A stretch of DNA of 64,000 nt from Cyclobacterium sp. SYSU L10401 (GTDB lineage Bacteria > Bacteroidota > Bacteroidia > Cytophagales > Cyclobacteriaceae), in assembly GCF_010993705.1 (NCBI RefSeq), contig NZ_WOFO01000001.1:646035-710034 (forward strand), given 5' to 3'. The notes beneath the pieces are model-generated. The model was not told where the DNA came from and searched no databases. It saw nothing but the letters and a program-made list of their open reading frames with translations. This document shows, piece after piece, positions 54,570-63,310 of the stretch. Each line of letters opens with the position of its first letter. Within the stretch, counting starts at the first letter, position 1. The position numbers were made by a program, and so were the translations under genes.

Positions 54570-55175
54570 ATGAGAAAAATCACATTAACGTTAATGGTGT
54601 TGTTAACGGCCACATTCACCGCAGTGGCGCAAGACAATTCAAATGAACCTTCATCCAAGTCAGGCTTTGGCATTCGTGGAGGAGCCAGTTTTTTTAACTG
54701 GAGTGGATCAGATATCAGTAGCAACGAATACACCAATCGGGTCGGTTTCCATGCAGGGGTTTTTGGGAATTCTTTCCTGGGAGAAAGATTTTCAATAGAA
54801 CCGGGAGTGTATTATGCCGTGAAGGGTACCCAAAATGACGATATGGTTAATTCCAGGGCCATATTGAATTATTTGGACTTTCCGGTTTTGTTCCGTTTTT
54901 ATGCGACGGAAGGAGTAAACTTTTTTGTGGGCCCTCAGGCTTCCCTGCTATTAAAATCCACTTTTGAAGCCGACGCTTTGGGGAATACATTTGGATGGGA
55001 AACGGAAAATATCAATGACCTGGATGCAGGATTGGTTTTGGGTCTGGGATATAACCTGCCGGTGGGTCTGAACCTTCAGGCCAGTTACGACCTGGGTTTA
55101 ACTCCTGTTTTTAAGGATTCCAATGCCGATGTATACAATAGGGGCTTTAAGTTATCGGTAGGAATAAGCTTCTAA
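54570..55175 (+). CDS. Outer-membrane beta-barrel protein (PorT-like family)
   Basis: 201 residues from the ATG at 54570; the longer frame to 54498 adds sequence ahead of a clear signal peptide (MRKITLTLMVLLTATFTAVAQ). The mature part is an eight-strand barrel of the OMP_b-brl_2 type: FGIRGGASFFNWSG, YTNRVGFHAGVFGNSFLGERFSIEPGVYY, LDFPVLFRFYATEGVNFFVGPQASLLL, and a C-terminal Phe (LSVGISF). Function unknown. It stands alone, with a strong terminator after it. Confidence 0.9.
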   Translation: MRKITLTLMVLLTATFTAVAQDNSNEPSSKSGFGIRGGASFFNWSGSDISSNEYTNRVGFHAGVFGNSFLGERFSIEPGVYYAVKGTQNDDMVNSRAILNYLDFPVLFRFYATEGVNFFVGPQASLLLKSTFEADALGNTFGWETENINDLDAGLVLGLGYNLPVGLNLQASYDLGLTPVFKDSNADVYNRGFKLSVGISF

Positions 55176-55202
55176 TGATCAGATCTACATGCCATTAGCT
55201 CC

Positions 55203-55238
55203 AGAAAGCAACTTTGCTAGTAAAGTTGCTTTCTTTTT
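55203..55238 (+). terminator. Intrinsic terminator after the barrel protein gene
   Basis: AGAAAGCAACTTT (55203-55215), 6-base loop, AAAGTTGCTTTCT (55222-55234), then TTTT. It is 28 bases after the plus-strand stop and 13 bases before the end of the converging fructokinase gene. Confidence 0.85.
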
Positions 55239-55246
55239 ATTATTGA

Positions 55247-56128
55247 TCACAGGTTTTTTATCCGAAGGATATCCTCTTCGTTGTATTGTGGGGTGCCCCC
55301 ACTGAAGGTAGCTACAAGAGCCCCGAGTGCACAGGCAAAATCCAGGATTTTTTCCGGGGATTCTTTGGAAAGGTATTTGCTTACGAAGCCTGCCAAAAAA
55401 GCATCGCCTGCACCTACGGTGTCTTTCACGGCAACTGGATATCCTGGGTGATTGATGATTTCACCTTCCTGATAGATGGCTGCCCCTTTGCTGCCTAAAG
55501 TGATGCATATCAGATCAAATTCAAATAGCTCGCTCAATTTTTCTAGGGCAGCTTCCATCTTACTGGGAAGGTCATAGAAATCTGCCAATAGGGTAAGTTC
55601 CTCTTCATTGATTTTAAGAATATCAGCCCTTCTCAGGAGGTTGTCCAATAAGTCTGCAGAATAAAATGGTGGTCTCAGGTTGATGTCAAAAATTTTCAGT
55701 ACAGGTATTTCCAATAATTTTTCAAGGGTAGCTTTGCTTACCTCATTTCTGGCAGCAAGTGTACCAAAAATAAAAGCGTCTGCGTTTCGGACGGACTTAT
55801 CCATGTCCTCTGACCATTTGATATGATCCCAGGCCGCAGGTTTGACAATCTCATAATTGATGTTTTCCTTGTCGCCATCATCTACCTTTACTGTACCAGT
55901 AGGGAATTCCTCATTGATTTGAATTAATTCATCAGGAAGCCCATATTTTTTTACAAATGCCAATAGTTTTTTCCCCAATTTATCCTCGCCAACACTAGAA
56001 ATCATTTTTACATCCACCCCAAGGTGTACGAGGTGAAGTGCTACATTCATGGGGGCACCGCCTGCGATACTTTCCTTCGGAAATATATCCCAGAGCATTT
56101 CACCGAAGCAGATTACTTTATTATCCAT
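55247..56128 (-). CDS. PfkB-family sugar kinase, probably fructokinase
   Basis: 293 residues. Sugar-binding N-terminus ICFGEMLWDIFPKESIAGGAPMNVALHL, the first PfkB signature near GEDKLGKKLL, and the catalytic motif KDTVGAGDAFLAGF with its Asp. The FxExLWD start and GGAP.N match bacterial fructokinases. It phosphorylates fructose, or a related sugar, in the cytoplasm. Its ATG overlaps the end of the sugar porter gene by 8 bases, so uptake and phosphorylation are made together. Confidence 0.92.
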   Translation of the reverse strand: MDNKVICFGEMLWDIFPKESIAGGAPMNVALHLVHLGVDVKMISSVGEDKLGKKLLAFVKKYGLPDELIQINEEFPTGTVKVDDGDKENINYEIVKPAAWDHIKWSEDMDKSVRNADAFIFGTLAARNEVSKATLEKLLEIPVLKIFDINLRPPFYSADLLDNLLRRADILKINEEELTLLADFYDLPSKMEAALEKLSELFEFDLICITLGSKGAAIYQEGEIINHPGYPVAVKDTVGAGDAFLAGFVSKYLSKESPEKILDFACALGALVATFSGGTPQYNEEDILRIKNL

Positions 56129-57464
56129 TTTTTGAAATAAAATCTTTTTGAATTTCTTCCAAAGACCTGCCTTTGGTTTCCGGCATTTTAAATGCTACCC
56201 ATAGCAACTGCAGGACCATCATCAGGGCAAAGAAACCAAATATGACCACCGGGCCGAATTGATTGGCCAGGAAAGGGAATACATTGGCAATAATGGCCGC
56301 TAATATCCAGTGGGTGAAGCTTCCGATAGATTGTCCGTAGGCCCTCAGCTCATTGGGGAAAATTTCGGAAATAAACACCCATATCACTGCCCCCTGTCCT
56401 ATGGCATGGGAGGCGATGAACATGAACACAAAAATGGGTAAAAAACTACTACTGATCTGACCACCCGAAAAGGAATAGGCAATCAGGAGCAAAGAAATGA
56501 TGTAGCCTATAGAACCCATGTACATGAGTTTTTTCCTTCCGATGCGGTCTATTAAATAAAGCCCCACCAGGGTAGCCACCATATTTACTGCCCCAATACC
56601 CACCGTAGACAGCAAAGCACTTTCAGCACTGATGCCGGCCATCTCAAAAACCCTGGGTGCAAAATAAATGATGGCATTGATTCCGGATAATTGATTGAAT
56701 AAGGCGATCAAAACAGCTAAAATGGTGATCCGGATGTATTTGGAATGGAACAAGGCGAGGAAACCAACTTTAACTTTTGTCAGTTTTTTCTCTTCCAGTG
56801 CCAACTTAATGGCCTCCTCAACTCCTTCAGGGTCGGTCCTTTGCAAGATCTTTTCTGCGGTTTCGAAATCATCTTTTTTTGCAATCAGCCATCTGGGGCT
56901 TTGCGGTACTTTTACTACCAGGAGTGTGTAGATCAGGGCAGGTATGGCTTCTACCCCCAACATCCAGCGCCAACTATTGACAGCTATGCTACTATCGATC
57001 AGGTAATTGGAGAAATAGGCTACCAAAATGCCGAAAACGAGGTTAAACTGAAATAGTGCTACCAATTGCCCCCTGTTTTTGGCGGGAGAAATTTCACTGA
57101 TGTACATGGGGGCCACTACCGATGAGGCACCGACTCCAATTCCTCCAATGAAACGAAAAAACATGAAAGAATTAATCTCAGGAGCGATAGCAGATCCCAG
57201 GGCAGAAATAAAATACAGTATACCTATCCAAATCAGTGATTTTCTGCGGCCATACCTGTCTGCTGGTATTCCACCAAAAAGGGCTCCGATCACCGTGCCA
57301 TAAAGGGCTATGGCTACCGCAAGCCCATGACTCCAATCACTTAAATTCCAAACTTCCTGGATTTGCCTCTCGGCACCGGAAATTACAGCAGTATCAAAAC
57401 CGAATAAAAATCCTCCCAAAGCCGCAACCACGGAAAGAAATAACACATAACTGTTGATTTTCAT
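56121..57464 (-). CDS. Sugar porter (MFS, SP family)
   Basis: 447 residues, 12 membrane helices. SP-family marks: GFLFGFDTAVISGAE, DRYGRRKS, VPQSPRWLIAKK, LFNQLSGINAIIYFAPRVFEMAG, DRIGRKKLMYMG and the end PETKGRSLEEIQKD. It is a proton- or facilitated-type hexose transporter in the inner membrane. It is coupled to the fructokinase gene by an 8-base overlap, so fructose is the likely cargo. A pair of 8-bp inverted repeats in the region upstream (57472-57532) may be an operator. Confidence 0.94.
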   Translation of the reverse strand: MKINSYVLFLSVVAALGGFLFGFDTAVISGAERQIQEVWNLSDWSHGLAVAIALYGTVIGALFGGIPADRYGRRKSLIWIGILYFISALGSAIAPEINSFMFFRFIGGIGVGASSVVAPMYISEISPAKNRGQLVALFQFNLVFGILVAYFSNYLIDSSIAVNSWRWMLGVEAIPALIYTLLVVKVPQSPRWLIAKKDDFETAEKILQRTDPEGVEEAIKLALEEKKLTKVKVGFLALFHSKYIRITILAVLIALFNQLSGINAIIYFAPRVFEMAGISAESALLSTVGIGAVNMVATLVGLYLIDRIGRKKLMYMGSIGYIISLLLIAYSFSGGQISSSFLPIFVFMFIASHAIGQGAVIWVFISEIFPNELRAYGQSIGSFTHWILAAIIANVFPFLANQFGPVVIFGFFALMMVLQLLWVAFKMPETKGRSLEEIQKDFISKNG

Positions 57465-57471
57465 AAAGTAA

Positions 57472-57532
57472 TCGCTTAACCAAATAAGCTTTAAATCTAA
57501 ACAGATATGCGCTTTTTAAAAAGTTTAAGCGA
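57472..57532. promoter_or_regulatory. Inverted repeats upstream of the sugar porter gene, possible operator
   Basis: TCGCTTAA (57472-57479) and its reverse complement TTAAGCGA (57525-57532) frame the region just upstream of the porter ATG, with a perfect palindrome CTTTTTAAAAAG (57512-57523) between them. This could be the binding site of a sugar-responsive repressor; no regulator gene is in the window. Confidence 0.3.
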
Positions 57533-57594
57533 AAATTAAATGGGAATTGGTAATTTTTCAACCCTATCAGCGAGTCCCTGGGAGGAGAGCCGAC

Positions 57595-58281
57595 TTATTT
57601 TCCAATATAAATCCGATAGTAAAACTGGAGTTGCACCAACATATCCGATTTAAACATCTTCTTCTGCTGATCATTTCCCTCCATTTCGGAAAAGGGACTT
57701 ATAATCAATGAGCCTTCAACGCCAATCTCTGCATCAGATGGAAGATTTTTATAAATACCCACCCTTACTGGGAAATAAATGCCAGAGTCACTTGCAGGAT
57801 AGGTTTCAGTTCTGTTACCAGTATCATTTAGGATAAGTTTTTCGTCGGTTCTATTGGATTGGAAATAACCTATACCCAATCCAGTATACACTTTAATCAG
57901 CGCCGGAAGATATCCACTTTGGTCGGGGTTAAAATGGTAGATAGGCATTACGTCACCATACAAGATATGGCCACTGAATGCATGCGGAAGGTCTGCAGCA
58001 GCAATCTTAGTAATTTGTGAAGGAAAAAGAAAATCCCCACTATTGACTATCTGATAGCCGAAGGTGGCCTTTACATCAAAAAAAGTTTCAATTTTTTTGT
58101 TATAATCCAGGGAAATGACCGGTAGTACTTTGTATTTTAATTTTCTAAGTTTACCAGTATTGTCACCATACAAGATAGAAGGTCCAATGCCAATTCCTAA
58201 CCTGTCTGGCCTGTTGTCCTGGGCCAAAGTAGAAAAAGCAATGAAAAAAAAGCCGATTATGAAGAGCAAAAATGTTTTCAT
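57595..58281 (-). CDS. Outer-membrane beta-barrel-like protein of unknown function
   Basis: 228 residues. A signal peptide (MKTFLLFIIGFFFIAFSTLAQ) leads to alternating strands with aromatic girdle residues: LGIGIGPSILYGDN, LPVISLDYNKKIETFFDVKATFGYQIV, VYTGLGIGYFQSN, FPVRVGIYKNLPSDAEIGVEGSLI, and LVQLQFYYRIYIGK at the end. The pattern predicts a small outer-membrane barrel, but no family name can be assigned. Upstream of it is 210 bases of intergenic DNA shared with the divergent ThiF-like gene. Confidence 0.82.
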   Translation of the reverse strand: MKTFLLFIIGFFFIAFSTLAQDNRPDRLGIGIGPSILYGDNTGKLRKLKYKVLPVISLDYNKKIETFFDVKATFGYQIVNSGDFLFPSQITKIAAADLPHAFSGHILYGDVMPIYHFNPDQSGYLPALIKVYTGLGIGYFQSNRTDEKLILNDTGNRTETYPASDSGIYFPVRVGIYKNLPSDAEIGVEGSLIISPFSEMEGNDQQKKMFKSDMLVQLQFYYRIYIGK

Positions 58282-58491
58282 TTGATAATTTGGTTTCAGC
58301 TTGCAAGTTAATAAAATGACTTTATGTATAAAAGAATATGTTATTTAAACCCATTAATCTGAATTAGAGCGTAAATTGAGAGGAGTGTTCCACACATCCT
58401 TTTTTTAGGATAATTACGTGAAAGAACGATAAATGGATCTATATAGTTTGGAAATAGGTGAGTAAAGGTACTAAAACGAAACGGTAAAATA

Positions 58492-59646
58492 ATGGATCAG
58501 GAAAAAATGATGGAGCAGGTCTTTACTGAAGGAGAGCAAGAGCTGTATGACCGGCATTTTTCTTTGCGTGGTTTTGGGGAAGAGGCACAGGGGAAACTTA
58601 AAAAAGGCAAAGTACTGGTAGTAGGGGCCGGAGGTCTTGGGAGTCCCTTGCTGCTTTACCTGGCTGCAGCCGGGGTGGGACAGATTGGGATAATTGACTT
58701 TGACAAAGTGGATGCATCAAACCTGCACCGACAGGTTATTTTTGATGAAAAGCAAGTGGGGATGCCAAAAGTACAGGCCGCCAAAAAGCGGTTGCAAGGT
58801 ATCAATCCTTTTATAGAAATTGAAACTTATGAAGAACGTTTGACCACCGGTAATGCGATGGAGATCATCCGGCAATATGAGGTGGTAGCGGATGGTTCTG
58901 ACAATTTCCCTACCCGTTACCTGGTAAATGATGCCTGTGTATTGGCTGGAAAACCCAATGTCTATGGCTCTATTTTTCAATTTGAAGGTCAGGTATCGGT
59001 TTTCAACTATAAGGATCAAGATGGAAAATGGGGGCCAAATTACAGGGATCTCTATCCCAGTCCCCCACCGGCTGGCCTGGTGCCCAATTGTGCTGAAACC
59101 GGAGTCTTGGGGGTTTTGCCTGGAATTATTGGCAGCATGCAGGCATTGGAAGTGATCAAGGTCCTGACTGGAATAGGAACGGTGATGGGAGGTAAAATGT
59201 GGCTTTTTGATGCCCTTGCTTTTGAATCCAGGGTCTTTAAGATCAAGAGAAAACCTGACAACCCGCTAAACGGAAATCATCCCAGCATTAGTGAATTAAT
59301 TGATTATGAAGCATTTTGCGGGCTAAAGCAGGAGTCTGGCGTGAAAAGCATATCGGTGGAAGGTTTACAGGACCTGAAAAATGCGAATGAGGACTTTCTA
59401 TTGGTCGATGTGCGCGAAGTCCATGAGTTTAGGAGAAAAAATATGGGAGGCAAGCTCATGCCCCTTTCCGAATTAGATGAGTTTCAAGTACAAATTCCCA
59501 AACATAAGAAAGTGATCATTCACTGCGAAACCGGGGTCCGAAGCGAAGCAGCCATCAACCACTTAGAGAAGCAATACGGGTTTACCAACCTGTTCAATCT
59601 GAAGGGCGGTATAAAGGCTTATTTGTCCAAATTTACAGCTAGCTAA
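58492..59646 (+). CDS. ThiF/MoeB/HesA-family adenylyltransferase with C-terminal rhodanese domain
   Basis: 384 residues. ThiF fold (about 15-260): RHFSLRGFGEEAQGKLKKGKVLVVGAGGLGSP, IDFDKVDASNLHRQVIF, VADGSDNFPTRYLVND, PSPPPAGLVPNCAETGVLG and GIIGSMQALEVIK. Rhodanese domain (about 285-384) with sulfur-carrying C345 in IHCETGVRSEAA. It adenylates the C-terminus of a ubiquitin-like sulfur carrier (ThiS or MoaD type) and loads sulfur, for thiamine or molybdopterin synthesis. The zinc-binding CxxC pairs of E. coli MoeB are absent. No thi or moa neighbour is present, so the pathway is not fixed. Confidence 0.92.
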   Translation: MDQEKMMEQVFTEGEQELYDRHFSLRGFGEEAQGKLKKGKVLVVGAGGLGSPLLLYLAAAGVGQIGIIDFDKVDASNLHRQVIFDEKQVGMPKVQAAKKRLQGINPFIEIETYEERLTTGNAMEIIRQYEVVADGSDNFPTRYLVNDACVLAGKPNVYGSIFQFEGQVSVFNYKDQDGKWGPNYRDLYPSPPPAGLVPNCAETGVLGVLPGIIGSMQALEVIKVLTGIGTVMGGKMWLFDALAFESRVFKIKRKPDNPLNGNHPSISELIDYEAFCGLKQESGVKSISVEGLQDLKNANEDFLLVDVREVHEFRRKNMGGKLMPLSELDEFQVQIPKHKKVIIHCETGVRSEAAINHLEKQYGFTNLFNLKGGIKAYLSKFTAS

Positions 59647-59709
59647 TGCCTGGCAGGATATTTTTATTTTGAAAAGGAAAAATTATGTGTCATTTTCCTG
59701 CTGATGCTT

Positions 59710-60225
59710 TCATTGATTTTCTTCCTCCTGCTCTCCGGGATGGTTACTTTCTACTGGCTTGAGGTTGTCGGGAATAGCCGGGTTTAGTTCTTCATCGTCT
59801 TTTTCATAAGGAAATATCTCCACAATAGGGCTTTCTGTAACTTCCGGTACATTAAAACTGACCAACATGTTGTTCAGGCTTTCATAGATCCTTTCATAAG
59901 CTTCCTTGACATGATGGGCGGTAACCAACATGTATTGGGTCACCTTTTTTTCCTTTCCGCTATCTGCATCTGCCACGATATAGGTAATCTTGCACTTGTG
60001 CCATACATCCACATCCTCATAAAAAAACACATCCACAATGTTGCTTTTGCCAATGCTGGTCACCTGAAAGTCTCCCCTGATCACACTGCCCAGCATATCG
60101 TATATTCTTGCCTCGGCTTCGGTGAAGGAAACCGCATCGACCAGATATTGCTCGGATACATTTTTGAGCAGGCCCTGCTCATTTTCTTTGGCATACTTTA
60201 CTTTACACAAAAACCAGGTTCTCAT
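59710..60225 (-). CDS. DUF4494 domain protein
   Basis: 171 residues, no signal peptide. The start MRTWFLCKVKYAKENEQGLLKNVSEQYLVDAVSFTEAEARIY and the core FQVTSIGKSNIVDVFFYEDVDVWHKCKITYIVADADSGKEKKVTQYMLVTAHHVKEA define the DUF4494 family, a cytoplasmic Bacteroidota-specific protein of unknown role. The C-terminal 30 residues are acidic and disordered (YEKDDEELNP...GEQEEENQ). It converges on the ThiF-rhodanese gene, and no operon partner is seen. Confidence 0.92.
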   Translation of the reverse strand: MRTWFLCKVKYAKENEQGLLKNVSEQYLVDAVSFTEAEARIYDMLGSVIRGDFQVTSIGKSNIVDVFFYEDVDVWHKCKITYIVADADSGKEKKVTQYMLVTAHHVKEAYERIYESLNNMLVSFNVPEVTESPIVEIFPYEKDDEELNPAIPDNLKPVESNHPGEQEEENQ

Positions 60226-60852
60226 AGTGCTAATACCTCTTTATTCAGTGAAGCCACGAAGGTAAGCTGAAATCACTAAAACAAAAAAGCTTTTGGATAA
60301 ATCAGTCTTTGGAAATGAGGATCGGTTCCCTGCCTGTCGTAGGTATGAGCTTGACCGGATTTCTGTTAAAAACAGTCAAAACCATCTCTTCGAAACTTTT
60401 TGTCCAGATCGTGGGAGGAGAAAGGGTGTGGCAGTCTCTTTACGTTTTACATCATCACGGTTTCCACTGCTCAAACCTGGCCTTGAGATGAGGATTTTTT
60501 GAATTGTTACATACCGAACTCAGGTTGTCGGGGAATTGATTAGGGAGCATATTGAGGTAAAAATTTCAAAATTCTTGATAATTCCTCTTATTTTAGGGTT
60601 TTCCCACCAGCCAGTACCATGAAATCGAGCATGACGCAGTCGTCACACAAAGGGATAATTATAAATCATGCGAAGATTCCACCCCGATAAATCGGGACAA
60701 GTTCTGACCGAAAAAAATGAAATTATAAACACATGAAATCGAGCATGACCTACCCGTCACACACCGGGATGATTATAAACCATGCGAGATTCTCCCGATT
60801 AAGGATCGGGACAGGCTATGTGGCCATTAAAAATCAATTATAAACACATGAA
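60226..60852. other. 627-bp intergenic region holding a 114-bp tandem repeat
   Basis: No gene was accepted; two overlapping plus-strand frames of 60-69 codons (60293-60502) lack family-like sequence and a believable start. They might be traces of a decayed gene. The right half is the tandem repeat at 60618-60854, directly before the DASS transporter ATG. Confidence 0.55.
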
Positions 60853-60854
60853 AT
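60618..60854. repeat. Tandem repeat, two copies of about 114 bp plus a partial third
   Basis: Copy 1 is 60618-60731 and copy 2 is 60732-60846, each starting CATGAAATCGAGCATGAC and ending ATTATAAACA; a third copy begins CATGAAAT at 60847 and breaks off at the transporter start. Shared internal blocks are CGTCACACA, GGGAT.ATTATAAA.CATGCGA and GATTC. Each copy holds the dyad CCCGAT...ATCGGGACA. Its end CGGGACAGGCT (60807-60817) recurs at 63261-63271, so the dyad looks like a dispersed REP-type unit. Confidence 0.8.
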
Positions 60855-62325
60855 GAACCAGGTGATAAGTAAAAATGAAAGGAAAACCTCCGCTATCTTA
60901 GGACTTTTTTTAGGTCCTGTTGTTTTCTCAGTGGTATTATACCTTGCTTTTCTGCTCACCGGGGAAATGGGGCCTGCTTCCAAGGTGATGGCACTGGCGG
61001 CCTGGATGCTTTGCTGGTGGGTGACAGAGGCGGTTCCTATCCCTGTGACCGCTCTTTTACCCATGGTCTTTTTTCCCTTATTGGGTATTTTCGATATGGG
61101 AGCCGCCACAGCACCTTATTCCAACCCGATCATTTATCTCTTTATGGGGGGATTCATCATTGCCCTGGCCATGGAGAAAAATAAGTTGCACCTGCGCATT
61201 GCTCTAAACCTGATAACTATCACGGGCACCAGACCGGACGGTATCATATTGGGATTCTATCTGGCTACTGTATTCCTGAGCATGTGGATCAGCAATACCG
61301 CCACAGCCGTGATGATGTTGCCCATTGCCATGTCCATTGTTCAATTGATCCAAGCCAACAACCCTGCACTGACAAAGGAAAAGGGGTTTTCCAATTTTGC
61401 CTTTGCCCTGATGCTGGGGATCGCTTACGCAGCTAATATTGGAGGGGTAATCACCATAATAGGGACCCCACCAAATGTGGTTTTGGTAGGCTACATGCAG
61501 GAACTGTATGACTATCCCCTTGACTTTAACCGTTGGCTTTTGGTGGGAGTGCCGGTTGCAGCTGTCATGTTGCTTTTGATGTATTTGTTGTTGGTGAAAA
61601 TATTGTACCCCAGTAATCTCGGCAGGCTTGCCGGATCTGCGGAGGTGATTCGGGATCAGCTACAGGCATTAGGCCCCATTCGTTCAGGGGAAACCCGAAC
61701 GGCCGGTGTCCTGGTTTTGACGGCTTTGTTGTGGATATTCAGAAATCCGGTCAATCAAATGTTGCCTTCCCCCCTGTTAAACGACACGCTGATTGCCATG
61801 TCAGGTGGAATACTGATGTTTTTAGTGCCTGCTGCACATTTAAATGGGCCGAAATTACTGGATTGGAAAAGCATGCAGCGGCTGCCATGGGGTATTTTGC
61901 TTCTGTTTGGAGGAGGAATGACGCTGGCCAAGGGCATGGAGACAGCTGGGATCATCCAGCAAATCGGAAGTTATATTGCCGATAACCAGCTGTTGTCTGT
62001 CTCGCTTTTGGTGTTAGCCTTGACGGCGGTTTCATTATTTTTGACAGAAGTGATGAGCAATGTGGCATTGGTGACCATTTTCCTCCCCGTAGTTATGGCC
62101 ATTGCAGAGGGCATGGGAGAGCAGGTATTGGTGTTTGCCATTCCTGTCACCATGGCCAGTAGCTTTGCCTTTATGCTACCCATTTCTACCCCACCCAATG
62201 CGATTTTGTTTTCCAGTGGTTTTATCCGCATCAAAGATATGATGAGGGTAGGGATATGGTTGAACCTGATCGCCATCCTTTTGCTTTGGTTGGCAGCATA
62301 TTCTCTCATCAAATGGGTCTATTGA
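60853..62325 (+). CDS. SLC13/DASS-family sodium-coupled anion symporter
   Basis: 490 residues, about 11 membrane helices and two re-entrant loops. DASS marks: MWISNTATAVMMLPI (SNT motif, first half), IGGVITIIGTPPNVVLVGYM, FLTEVMSNVALVTIFLPV and MLPISTPPNAILFSSG. These form the two sodium/carboxylate sites. Likely cargo is a di- or tricarboxylate such as succinate or citrate; sulfate is possible. The ATG at 60853 sits at the end of the tandem repeat, so the repeat forms most of its upstream region. Single gene. Confidence 0.94.
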   Translation: MNQVISKNERKTSAILGLFLGPVVFSVVLYLAFLLTGEMGPASKVMALAAWMLCWWVTEAVPIPVTALLPMVFFPLLGIFDMGAATAPYSNPIIYLFMGGFIIALAMEKNKLHLRIALNLITITGTRPDGIILGFYLATVFLSMWISNTATAVMMLPIAMSIVQLIQANNPALTKEKGFSNFAFALMLGIAYAANIGGVITIIGTPPNVVLVGYMQELYDYPLDFNRWLLVGVPVAAVMLLLMYLLLVKILYPSNLGRLAGSAEVIRDQLQALGPIRSGETRTAGVLVLTALLWIFRNPVNQMLPSPLLNDTLIAMSGGILMFLVPAAHLNGPKLLDWKSMQRLPWGILLLFGGGMTLAKGMETAGIIQQIGSYIADNQLLSVSLLVLALTAVSLFLTEVMSNVALVTIFLPVVMAIAEGMGEQVLVFAIPVTMASSFAFMLPISTPPNAILFSSGFIRIKDMMRVGIWLNLIAILLLWLAAYSLIKWVY

Positions 62326-62366
62326 ATCGGTGATTGCTAACTTGTAAGGCTTACAGAAATTTAATT

Positions 62367-63167
62367 TTAGTCTTGGGAGAACATATTCCTATTGAACGAA
62401 ATGCTTTCGAGCACCAATCCATTTGCCGGAGCTTTAGGACTTAAAGGGCTTCGATCATCACTGTTCAGGGCCTGTTTCAGCTCGTCCAGACTGATCAAGC
62501 CTTCCCCCAGGAGAAAGAGAGCGGCCACCATCCTACGGACCTGGTGCATGAGGAATCCCTTTCCCCTGACCCTGAATACCCAAACCCTTTCTCCCGCCAG
62601 GAAGGGAAGCTCAGCTTCAGCCGGGCAAATGTCCGCACAGTGGATGGTCCGGACAAAATCACCGGTGTTTTTTCCCTGGCTGCAAAACCTTCGGAAATCA
62701 TGTTCCCCTTCAAAAACAGCGGCTCCCTGTGTCATGGATGTTATATCCAGCGCTCTTCCTACATAGGCCAGGTTTCCTGCCAGAAAAGGATGGGGTTTTT
62801 CACCATTAGCGAAATAATAGCCGTACTGCTTTTCCCGCACATCCTGAATGATGTTGAAATCAACGGGTACTGCCTGACCAGTCAATAGGCGGATATCTGT
62901 TGGCAGATAGGTATTGACTTCGGAAATAAAGGGTAAAATATCCAGGGGTTGTCTGAGGAATAATTCAAAGGCACCATCCAGACAGGAAACCCCACTATCG
63001 GTTCGGCTGGCTCCCAGAACATTAAAATCTTCATGTCCTAAAACGAACCTGATGCATTTTTCCAGGGTTCCTTGCACGGTTTTCACTCCTTTCTGCACCT
63101 GCCATCCATGGTAGCGCAGGCCCAGGTATTGGATGCGAATCAGGTAGGTAAAAGGACGGGTTTTCAT
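62367..63167 (-). CDS. truA: TruA, tRNA pseudouridine(38-40) synthase
   Basis: 266 residues. YLIRIQYLGLRYHGWQVQ at the start, catalytic D57 in GASRTDSGVSCLDG, EKQYGYYFANG and GKGFLMHQVRRMVAALFLLGEG are all TruA features. It makes pseudouridine in the anticodon arm of many tRNAs. A TACCTTTG (minus strand, plus 63172-63179) lies 4 bases before the ATG; if it is the -7 box the message is nearly leaderless. Single gene; the plus-strand symporter ends 41 bases away, tail to tail. Confidence 0.94.
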   Translation of the reverse strand: MKTRPFTYLIRIQYLGLRYHGWQVQKGVKTVQGTLEKCIRFVLGHEDFNVLGASRTDSGVSCLDGAFELFLRQPLDILPFISEVNTYLPTDIRLLTGQAVPVDFNIIQDVREKQYGYYFANGEKPHPFLAGNLAYVGRALDITSMTQGAAVFEGEHDFRRFCSQGKNTGDFVRTIHCADICPAEAELPFLAGERVWVFRVRGKGFLMHQVRRMVAALFLLGEGLISLDELKQALNSDDRSPLSPKAPANGLVLESISFNRNMFSQD

Positions 63168-63171
63168 GGCG

Positions 63172-63179
63172 CAAAGGTA
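63172..63179 (-). promoter_or_regulatory. Candidate -7 promoter element of truA
   Basis: TACCTTTG on the minus strand, a common form of the Bacteroidota -7 box, 4 bases before the truA ATG. No TTG at the expected -33 distance was found. Confidence 0.35.
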
Positions 63180-63240
63180 AAAAAGTTGAAGGAGATTGGA
63201 AGGAAGAAATCAATTTATGCGCTGGCCCTTCCACCCGGCC

Positions 63241-63271
63241 TCCCGATTCGCTATGTTACTCGGGACAGGCT
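63241..63271. repeat. REP-like dyad CCCGA...TCGGGACAGGCT
   Basis: TCCCGATT (from 63241) faces ACTCGGGACAGGCT (to 63271), a 5-bp dyad whose end CGGGACAGGCT is identical to 60807-60817 in the tandem repeat. It lies between truA and the CRISPR array and looks like another copy of the same dispersed element. Confidence 0.5.
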
Positions 63272-63277
63272 CTCGGT

Positions 63278-63304
63278 AAAAAGCCTCACTGGGGCTTTTT
63301 TTAA
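63278..63304. terminator. Hairpin with T-run at the trailer end of the CRISPR array
   Basis: AAAAAGCC (63278-63285) pairs with GGCTTTTT (63293-63300), 7-base loop, flanked by T-runs on either strand. It sits 7 bases before the first (degenerate) repeat. Since the array seems to be transcribed from the right, this hairpin is well placed to end the precursor crRNA. Confidence 0.55.
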
Positions 63305-63310
63305 CGCTCG

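Noticed and set aside
60293..60502. Two overlapping plus-strand frames of 60-69 codons
   Set aside because: The frames have no recognisable domain and no preferred start. A decayed gene is possible but was not shown.
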